Source of the DNA: Candidatus Avelusimicrobium pullarium
Lineage (GTDB): Bacteria > Elusimicrobiota > Elusimicrobia > Elusimicrobiales > Elusimicrobiaceae
Assembly: GCA_944323745.1 (NCBI GenBank)
Contig: CALUTQ010000001.1
Span: 672,863-736,862 of the forward strand
DNA: 64,000 nucleotides
Reading direction: 5' to 3'
Shown here: piece after piece, positions 1-6,500 of the stretch
Layout: each line of letters begins with the position of its first letter
How positions within the stretch are numbered: the first letter of the stretch is position 1
The notes under the pieces: model-generated
The model's database searches: none
Told to the model about the DNA's origin: nothing
Seen by the model: the letters and a program-made list of their open reading frames with translations, nothing else
Program-made: the position numbers and the translations under genes

Positions 1-1
1 T

Positions 2-115
2 AACAAAAACAAAACGCAAGAAGCTTTGGCGCAGGCCGGCATAAAACCCACCGCCCGCGCAGAAGAAATTGCGCTTGAAGAATTTTTGCAGATTTTTGCG
101 CTATTTAATCAATAA
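2..115 (+). CDS. rsmA: 16S rRNA dimethyladenosine transferase RsmA/KsgA, C-terminal end
   Basis: Only the last 37 codons are inside the window; the gene enters from the left edge in frame 2 and ends at a TAA. The tail carries the pattern AGIKPTARAEEIALEEF, which matches the conserved C-terminus of RsmA/KsgA (a block like IDPxxRAExLSxEEF, with a small hydrophobic end). This enzyme dimethylates two adenines in the 3' end of 16S rRNA late in small-subunit assembly. The stop codon overlaps the end of the convergent ftcD gene by 11 bp. The family call rests on this short block only. Confidence 0.7.
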   Translation, partial: NKNKTQEALAQAGIKPTARAEEIALEEFLQIFALFNQ

Positions 116-1070
116 GTCCGGCTTTTATTTCCAAAATTTGTTCTTCGGCAGAAAAGGGCTTTACTTCATTTAAGTGCAGGCCTTCGGCGGCGGCGCGGAT
201 AAGTTTTTGCCGGTCCGTTTCGGCCGGGGCATAGTGACGGCCCGCATCCAATACCGCTTGCAGAGGGGCCAGCCCCACCAGTTCGCAGCCGGTGGCTTGC
301 AGGCCCAGTGCGGCGGCTTCTTTTTGGCAGCTTTCGTACACCGCGTGCAGCGGTGCCGCGTGAAAATCGGTAATATTGCAAGACACCTGTGCCCGGTTAA
401 AATTGGGCATATACCACCCGATGGCTTTAAGCCCTTTCATCCCGCCGCCGCTTTGGCGTATTTTGGCGGCAATGGCTTTGGCGGGGGCGGGGTCTTGCGT
501 GTTTAAATTAACGTTAAACGCAATCAGGATATTGCGCGCACCGATAATGCAGGCGCCCGTCTGCGCCGTGCGGGGGGAAAAGACATTCGGGCCGAAATCG
601 GGCGGCAGGGTGCACAGTTTTTGCGCCAGATTTTCATATTCGCCTTTGCGGATAAAGGCCAAATTCCGGCGGGCTTGCTCCGCGGCGGCAGCCTCGTATA
701 AATAAACGGGCACTTGCAGATTTTCGCCTACGCGCCGCCCCAAGTTCTTGGCCAGCTGTGCCGTTTGCGCAAGCGTGATGTCTTGCAAAGGAATAAGTGG
801 GCAAACGTCTACCGCACCCAAGCGCGGGTGGGCACCGGTTTGCGCGCGCATATCAATCAGGCGCAAAGCCAGCGATATAAAATCAAAAAGAGCAATGCAT
901 ATGTTTTCGGCTTCGCCTGCCAGTGTAAACACGGTGCGGTTGGCGCAGGGGTTGGGGTCTACGCCTAAAAGTTTTACGCCTGTTGCGGCGCGCAGAAGAT
1001 CGGCCAACGCACGCAGTTTGGCGGAGTCTTTGCCTTCGGAAATATTGGGCACGGCTTCTATAATCGGCAT
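105..1070 (-). CDS. ftcD: Glutamate formimidoyltransferase
   Basis: 321 residues starting MPIIEAVPNISEG, the typical first block of formimidoyltransferase N-domains, followed by TGAHPRLGAVDVCPLIPL and an NLNT segment, both family hallmarks. It moves the formimino group from N-formimino-glutamate (histidine breakdown) to tetrahydrofolate, in the cytoplasm. The length fits the stand-alone transferase without the cyclodeaminase half. The reading frame stays open 54 codons upstream, but that extension is hydrophobic noise that overlaps the cold-shock gene; the ATG at 1070 is chosen because the conserved protein begins there and a TATAAT lies 6 nt upstream. No Shine-Dalgarno site precedes it. No other histidine-degradation gene is nearby. 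Confidence 0.88.
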   Translation of the reverse strand: MPIIEAVPNISEGKDSAKLRALADLLRAATGVKLLGVDPNPCANRTVFTLAGEAENICIALFDFISLALRLIDMRAQTGAHPRLGAVDVCPLIPLQDITLAQTAQLAKNLGRRVGENLQVPVYLYEAAAAEQARRNLAFIRKGEYENLAQKLCTLPPDFGPNVFSPRTAQTGACIIGARNILIAFNVNLNTQDPAPAKAIAAKIRQSGGGMKGLKAIGWYMPNFNRAQVSCNITDFHAAPLHAVYESCQKEAAALGLQATGCELVGLAPLQAVLDAGRHYAPAETDRQKLIRAAAEGLHLNEVKPFSAEEQILEIKAGLID

Positions 1071-1082
1071 AATTAAATTATA
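1071..1082 (-). promoter_or_regulatory. Leaderless promoter of ftcD (-10 element)
   Basis: On the minus strand a perfect TATAAT is followed by TTAATT and then the ATG of ftcD. A start site 7 nt after the -10 would fall on the ATG itself, so the mRNA would have no leader. No convincing -35 box and no Shine-Dalgarno site are visible. Confidence 0.6.
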
Positions 1083-1153
1083 GCGCAAAAAACAGTTTTC
1101 GTCGGCAAATGAATAAAAATTTGTGTAAAAAATGTGTTGTTTTGAAAAACTTA

Positions 1154-1162
1154 TGCTATAAT
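1154..1162 (+). promoter_or_regulatory. Extended -10 promoter of the cold-shock gene
   Basis: TGCTATAAT is a perfect extended -10 element. TTG-rich sequence upstream gives only poorly spaced -35 candidates, so the extended -10 probably carries recognition. The predicted start lies near 1169-1170, at the base of the hairpin that follows. Confidence 0.65.
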
Positions 1163-1169
1163 ACATATA

Positions 1170-1192
1170 GATACCTATTAAGTTTAGGTATC
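1170..1192 (+). promoter_or_regulatory. 5'-terminal hairpin in the cold-shock mRNA leader
   Basis: GATACCTA (1170-1177) and TAGGTATC (1185-1192) form a perfect 8-bp stem with a 7-nt loop. It begins where transcription is predicted to begin, leaving about 33 nt before the ATG. A stem at the extreme 5' end usually protects mRNA from decay, and cold-shock leaders are often structured; a temperature role is inference. Confidence 0.55.
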
Positions 1193-1225
1193 CGAAATAA
1201 TTAATATAAGGAAGTAAAAAGTAAA

Positions 1226-1429
1226 ATGGCAAACGGAAAAGTGAAGTGGTTTAACGACCAAAAAGGTTATGGTTTCATTACCCCCGAAGATGGTTCTAAA
1301 GATCTCTTTGTACACTATCAGGAAATTCAGGGCGATGGTTTCAAGACCTTAGCTGAAGGCCAGGAAGTGGAATTTGAAATCGTAGAATCCGAAAAAGGCC
1401 CGAAAGCCGTGAAAGTCGTTAAAAAATAA
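1226..1429 (+). CDS. Cold-shock domain protein (CspA family)
   Basis: 67 residues, one complete cold-shock domain. It starts with [15 protein letters not shown], which holds the RNP1 motif (KGYGFI), and continues with the RNP2 motif DLFVHY. Such proteins bind single-stranded RNA and DNA and melt mRNA structure. A purine-rich ribosome site (AAGGAAG at 1208-1214) lies 11 nt before the ATG. A strong terminator follows directly. Which paralog (constitutive or cold-induced) cannot be told from sequence alone. Confidence 0.95.
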   Translation: MANGKVKWFNDQKGYGFITPEDGSKDLFVHYQEIQGDGFKTLAEGQEVEFEIVESEKGPKAVKVVKK

Positions 1430-1452
1430 ATTTTTATTTTTTTAGACTTTTC

Positions 1453-1482
1453 AAAACCCGCGCTCTAGGGCGCGGGTTTTTT
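1453..1482 (+). terminator. Rho-independent terminator after the cold-shock gene
   Basis: CCCGCGC (1457-1463) pairs with GCGCGGG (1470-1476), flanked by A's and followed by a run of T. The MATE gene begins only about 20 nt downstream. Confidence 0.9.
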
Positions 1483-1502
1483 GTTTGCCGCGGAGGTTTG
1501 TT

Positions 1503-2873
1503 GTGACGGGAAGAAAGAATATAAAGGAAGCCTCTCTTTCCGAGTTGTGGCTCTTGTCGTACCCGCTGATTGTGACGATGGCGTCGCAAGTAGTGATGCA
1601 GTTTGTAGACAGAATGTTTTTGGCCTGGTACAGCCACGAGGCGCTTGCCGCGTGTGTGCCCGCCGGCGTACTGGCGATGACGTTTTCGGCTATGTTTATG
1701 GGGCTGGCCAGTTATACCAGCGTGTTTATTTCGCAGTATTACGCACAAAAAAAATATGCGTCTGTCACCATTTCTTTATGGCAGGGTGTTTTGCTGGCTG
1801 TGCTTTCGGCCTGTGTGCTGGCTTCGCTTACGCCGCTTGGCAACTGGGTCATTCGGTTGTTTGACCACGGGCCGACGGTTATGCCGCTTGAAATAAAATA
1901 TTTTACCCTTTTAAATTTATTTGGCGGTTTTGCCGTCATCAACAATGCGCTGGCCAGCTTTTTCAGCGGGCGGGGCAAAACCAAAATACCGATGTGGGTG
2001 TCTTTGTGCGGCAATGTGGTCAACATCGTGCTGGACTATATTATGATTTTCGGCAAACTCGGCTTTCCGGAAATGGGCATTATCGGCGCGGCCTGGGCCA
2101 CGGTGCTGGGGGCGGCTTCTATGACGTTTATTTTCGGCGGTCTTATCTTCGCCGGCCGCGTGCGCAAAACGTTTAAAGTGGCCAAACTGGCCGGTTTTTA
2201 TAAGCCGGTTTTTTCGCGTCTGCTGCGTTTTGGCCTGCCCAACGGGTTTGGTTTTTTGATGGACATAATGTCGTTTACCCTTTTTACGTTTATGGTGGGC
2301 AATATTGACGTTATTTCTTTGCAGGCCAGCAATATCGTGATGTCTATGCAGCCGGTGGTGTTTACGGTTATTTTGGGCTTGGGCATCGGCATACAGATTT
2401 TGGTCAGCAAATACCAAGGCTTAAACCGGCCCGACTTAAGCGTGCGCGTGATTAAAAACGCCTGCAAACTGGGCTACAGCTATGCTGGGGCCGTGAGTAT
2501 AGCGTTTTTCTTTTTTGCACCGCTTTTTGTGGGGCTGTTTATTCCGCCGTCTTCGGCCGATGCGGCGGCCATTTCCGCCAAAACGTATCCACTGATGAAG
2601 CTGGTCAGTTTTTTTGTATTGTTTGACGCGACCTATCTTATTTTCGGCGAGGCTATCCGCGGTGCTGGCGACACCAAGTTTTATATGTTTGTTATGCTGG
2701 CCTGTGCCTGGGGGTTGCTGATACCGGGCACGTGGCTTATAGTGTACAAACTTAACGGCAGCGTGTTTGCGGTGTGGAGCTGGCTTACGTTTTATGCCGC
2801 GCTGACGGCGGTGGTAATGCTGTGGCGCTTTTTGCTTGGCAAGTGGAAGCACATCCGCGTAACGGCACAGTAA
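1503..2873 (+). CDS. MATE family multidrug/cation exporter
   Basis: 456 residues with about 12 membrane segments and the MATE pattern: an N-terminal repeat with SYPLIVTMASQVVMQFVDR and a second repeat with a matching LRFGLPNGFGF block. Members export drugs or metabolites using Na+ or H+ gradients. The frame can be opened at a TTG at 1485, but that codon sits in the T tract of the preceding terminator; the GTG at 1503 has a GGAGG site (1492-1496) at proper spacing and is preferred. No promoter of its own is visible between the cold-shock stop and this start, so it may depend on read-through. Substrate unknown. Confidence 0.85.
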   Translation: MTGRKNIKEASLSELWLLSYPLIVTMASQVVMQFVDRMFLAWYSHEALAACVPAGVLAMTFSAMFMGLASYTSVFISQYYAQKKYASVTISLWQGVLLAVLSACVLASLTPLGNWVIRLFDHGPTVMPLEIKYFTLLNLFGGFAVINNALASFFSGRGKTKIPMWVSLCGNVVNIVLDYIMIFGKLGFPEMGIIGAAWATVLGAASMTFIFGGLIFAGRVRKTFKVAKLAGFYKPVFSRLLRFGLPNGFGFLMDIMSFTLFTFMVGNIDVISLQASNIVMSMQPVVFTVILGLGIGIQILVSKYQGLNRPDLSVRVIKNACKLGYSYAGAVSIAFFFFAPLFVGLFIPPSSADAAAISAKTYPLMKLVSFFVLFDATYLIFGEAIRGAGDTKFYMFVMLACAWGLLIPGTWLIVYKLNGSVFAVWSWLTFYAALTAVVMLWRFLLGKWKHIRVTAQ

Positions 2874-2887
2874 AATGCTATTTGACG

Positions 2888-2922
2888 AAAGCGCCTGTCT
2901 GTTTACAGACAGGCGCTTTTAT
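2888..2922 (+). terminator. Rho-independent terminator after the MATE gene
   Basis: A 14-bp perfect stem (AAAGCGCCTGTCTG with its complement) around the tetraloop TTTA, ending in TTTTAT. Confidence 0.9.
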
Positions 2923-2928
2923 AACGGC

Positions 2929-2962
2929 TTGATTTGTTTTTTTTTTTTGATAAATTTTGCTT
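2929..2962 (+). promoter_or_regulatory. Pilin promoter with a T12 spacer (candidate phase-variable switch)
   Basis: TTGATT (2929-2934) and TAAATT (2951-2956) are spaced 16 bp apart, and the spacer contains twelve consecutive T's (2937-2948). The -10 ends 6 nt before the ATG, so the transcript would be leaderless. The same layout with the same T12 stands before the broken pilin gene at 37863. Homopolymer spacers of this kind vary in length by slippage and change promoter strength in other bacteria; that this happens here is inference. Confidence 0.6.
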
Positions 2963-2982
2963 ATGAGCAAAATTTATCAAAA
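2945..2982 (+). repeat. Perfect 17-bp inverted repeat centred on the pilin start codon
   Basis: The left arm TTTTGATAAATTTTGCT (2945-2961) and the right arm (2966-2982) are exact complements around a 4-nt spacer TATG that contains most of the start codon. The left arm covers the -10 region. It could be an operator, a cruciform or, in RNA from further upstream, a hairpin hiding the start. Confidence 0.75.
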
Positions 2983-3487
2983 TAATGGCAAGCAGAAAGA
3001 AATTGTATTAAAACGCAAATTAAGCGGTTTTACGCTTATAGAGCTTTTGGTGGTGGTACTGATTATCGGCATTTTGGCCGCGGTGGCTATTCCGCAGTAT
3101 CAAACGGCCGTAATGAAAGCCAAATTAATGAAATATATTCCGATGGCCGTTTCTTTTAAACAAGCCGAAGAACGTTATTATATGGCCAACGGCACGTATA
3201 CCGACAATACCACGCTGCTGGATATAACCGAACCGAATATGACAAGTTCGGGCTATATTCTTTTTGATGATGGCTGGTGGATTGACGTAATGGAATGGGG
3301 CTTGGATACGCCTTGCATTGTTATCGGCAGCAACAGCCCGCGCGGCGCCGTTAATCAAGAGGTTTCTTATAGAGTATATTTGGATAATATCCCTCCGTCC
3401 AGCCAATATGCCGCTTATAAAGGCAAGCACCATTGTTCCTATGCGGGCCAAATAGGCAAAAGGGTTTGCAAATCTATGGGCTTTTAA
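2963..3487 (+). CDS. Type IV pilin-like protein (prepilin)
   Basis: 174 residues. A long basic leader of about 22 residues ends in SG, followed by the processed N-terminus FTLIELLVVVLIIGILAAVA; this is the prepilin peptidase site with Glu at mature position 5, then the hydrophobic helix and PQYQTAV, as in major pilins and pseudopilins. The globular part has two Cys pairs' worth of cysteines and a C-terminal CKSMGF. After cleavage it would be assembled into a pilus or pseudopilus at the inner membrane. The only ATG before the leader is at 2963; no Shine-Dalgarno site is present. No other pilus assembly gene is adjacent; pilT lies at 61.1 kb. Confidence 0.88.
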   Translation: MSKIYQNNGKQKEIVLKRKLSGFTLIELLVVVLIIGILAAVAIPQYQTAVMKAKLMKYIPMAVSFKQAEERYYMANGTYTDNTTLLDITEPNMTSSGYILFDDGWWIDVMEWGLDTPCIVIGSNSPRGAVNQEVSYRVYLDNIPPSSQYAAYKGKHHCSYAGQIGKRVCKSMGF

Positions 3488-3490
3488 AAT

Positions 3491-3523
3491 AAAAACCCCG
3501 CGTTTTAGAACGCGGGGTTTTTT
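3491..3523. terminator. Bidirectional terminator between pilin and macroglobulin genes
   Basis: CCCCGCGTT (3496-3504) pairs with AACGCGGGG (3509-3517) with A's on the left and T's on the right, so it can serve both convergent genes. Confidence 0.9.
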
Positions 3524-3537
3524 ATGTTTCGGCAAGT

Positions 3538-6500
3538 TTAATTTTCAAGCGCTTGCACTTTAATTTGTGCGCTGTTCGTGTGTGCCGAGAACTGCGGCGC
3601 ATACATAGACTGCACTTGCGCCGGCAGCGCGTGATAGTCTCCGCCCAGCGTGGGGCGCAGGCTGTAGCGCAGCGTATAGGTGCCGGCGGGCACGCGGTCA
3701 AAGAAGAAGTTGGTGCTGGCGTCGCGGTTTTCGCGGTACACACTCAGTACGTCATAACTCCAGCCGCTTAACAGCTCGGTGCTTTCAAAGCCGGCCGGTT
3801 TGGGGTCGGTCAGCACCACATAGTCAAAAGCGGAAGAGGCGTCTATCGTCAGGCGCACTTCTATTTCGCTTCCTACGGGCAGTGCTTCTTCTGGCTGCAG
3901 AGGGCGCACTTTTTCTTTTCCGTTTTCGGTATATTTCAGCAGATACGCGCGCGTTACGTTAAGCACGCCCTTGGGGGAATTTTGTGCATTGGCCGTTGTA
4001 TAAACGGCGTCGAGCGTTACAAAGCCCGTCAGTCCGCCGCGTTTGGTAACGGTGGCGGTGTAGTATTGGCCGGGCACATTTTCGGCTTCTTGCGTCCAGG
4101 TCAGTTTGTCGCCCCATTCAAACGGCTCAAAGTGCAGGGTTTCTTTGGTGTCGCCCCATTTAAGCGTATATTCGGCGGGGTCGTCCAGCAAACCGTTGCG
4201 CTTCATATAATCAAGCAGGGCATAGACGGCGTCTGCCGTAGCGGTGGTAGCGTCCCATACTTGGGCGCGGCGGTTAAACAAGAGCCATTTGACCAGCTGC
4301 GCGGCTTTTTCCGTCGCTTCGGGGCGAATTTCCAAAAGCGTGCGCAGAGTGGCCGTTTGGGTGGCCAGGGTGTCGTTATACCACAGCCAGCTATGTGCCT
4401 CCGGCGCAAAATAAGCGCCGGTTACGGGATCCGTTTTCATTTGGGAAAGTACCACATCCATATAGTTCTGCGCTTTGGTGCCTTTGCCCAAGCGGTAATA
4501 GGCCGCGGCGGCATAGGTTTGCCCCAGCGGCGTCATATATTGGGCGTGCCGGTCGGCGTAGTCCAGCCAGTTTTGAACGGGAGCATTTTTAATTTCTGCC
4601 CAGCTTTGCGGGTAGGCCGTAAACACGTACGCAGCATATAAAGCGGCAGATACCGTATAGGCGGAGGCATCCGCTTCTTTTAAATTCTTTTCAATGCGCG
4701 GGGCCAGCCAGGCTAAAGCCTTTTTGGCGGCGGTTTGCGGTATATCTCCGCCGTAACGCAAAGCTTCGCTGTAAGCAGCCAGCAGGCGCAGGGTGATAAA
4801 CTCGCTGGGTTGACCGCCGGGCATCCAGCTGTAACCTCCGGAGGCCGTTTGATATTTGGCCAATTCTTTTTCGGCCTTGGCGCGGGCTTGTGCCACGGCG
4901 GAGGGATTAAACAAGTCTGTCAGGAAAGCTTCGCGTTCTTTGCCGCCCTGGGCTTCTTGCAGCCAGGGGGTTTCTTCCAGCAGCATCAGACGAGCGGGGT
5001 CTTGATTGTCCCAAGCCGGTTTTTGCCTGTCGCGTTTGGGCAGGGCGGCTACGGCGTCCTGCAGCATAGGATAGGTTTTGTAGAAACCGTTTACCACCGA
5101 AAGCGGAACATAGCGGTCGGCAATGCTCAGGGCGTCGTTGTGAACGGGTTTTAACAGCTGCGGCATAGCGTCAAACACGGAAAGCAAAAGCCCCGGGTCC
5201 ACCCGCAAGTTGACGGTGCTAACCTGACGGGTAGCGTCGGGTGTGAGCAGGTTTTCCAGCTTAAGCGTTTGGGTGCCGCTTTCCAGCGCGACCGTAACGC
5301 TTTCTGCCAGACGTTCTTTGGCCGGCAACAGCGGTAACTGGCGGCTTTCGGCATCGGTGTCGTCGCCGGCGCGCACGGTGGCGGTAATATCGGCCAGGGC
5401 AATTTCCTGCGGGACGTTAATGGCCCACGTTACTTCGGCCGTGCCGCCTGCCGGCACCGTGACGCTTTGGGTACGTTTTTCTATGCCAAAGCGCGCGGCG
5501 GCGTCTTTGCCGTCAATTAAAACGTCCAACGTTACTTCGCTGCTGCGTTTTTTGTCCGTCAGGTTTGTTACCTGTGCCACGATGGTGCTGGCGTCCCCTT
5601 CGCGCCAGAAACGCGGCAGGGCCAGACGCACCATTAAGTCCTTGCGGGTAACGGTTTGCGCGGTAAAAGCACCGAAATCGGCGTTTCGGGTCAGCGCAAA
5701 AGCAATGATGTTCCAAGCGGTCAAGCTTTGCGGCATCGTAAAAGACACCGTGCCTTTGCCGCCCGAAAGCGGCAGCATCGGGTTGAAATACGCCGTTTCG
5801 GAAAAGTCGCTTCGCGGCGTTTGCATATTGGCGGGCTCGGTGCCGCCGGCGACGCCTGCCTCTGCCGTGGCGGCGGTGTCAAAGGCCACTTCTTCTTCTG
5901 CCACGACGGCGTCGCGTGCCGCTCCATTGCTGGCTTGCAGGGCCATCACAGGCGCGGCGGCTTTCATCATCGTATTGCGTGCCATTGCGCCATAGGCCAA
6001 AAAGCGTTGCTGCAGGTTCAGCTGCGGCATAACGGGTGCTTGGGGCAATTGGGTTTGTTCGTCCTGCCGGTCAAACAAATAAGAGGCGTAGACGTCAAAG
6101 CCGCTGTCGGCAAGGCCGGCGCCCAAGCGCGGGGAAGGATACAAATCGTCTAACCCAAAAGCGCTTTTGTCGGACGAAACATAATAGTCCAGCGATTTGT
6201 CGTACACGCGCACGGAAGCCTGCCCCTGTACGGGGCCGCCGTTGGCGTTTGTAGCGCTGACGGCCCAGTTTACTTTTTGGCCGGGGCGTACTTCGTCCGG
6301 CACTTGGATATGCAGGGCCAATTCTTTATTGTCATAAGGAACATTTACAAAAGTTTGGGCGGTGTAAAAGCGGTAATCGCCCGCACCAAACCAGCGCAGA
6401 TAAACGCCGCCGCGCCAGCTGTTTTGGATAGGCAGGCTGTAAATGCCGGCGCCGGGGCCGACAATTTCGCGCGCGGCTAAAAACTCTCCGCCGTTGTACA

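Noticed and set aside
1071-1232. N-terminal extension of ftcD by 54 codons
   Set aside because: The extension is Tyr/Phe/Ile-rich noise over the promoter region and the divergent cold-shock start; conserved protein begins at 1070.
1485-1502. TTG start for the MATE gene
   Set aside because: It lies in the terminator T tract and has no ribosome site; the GTG at 1503 has GGAGG at the right distance.
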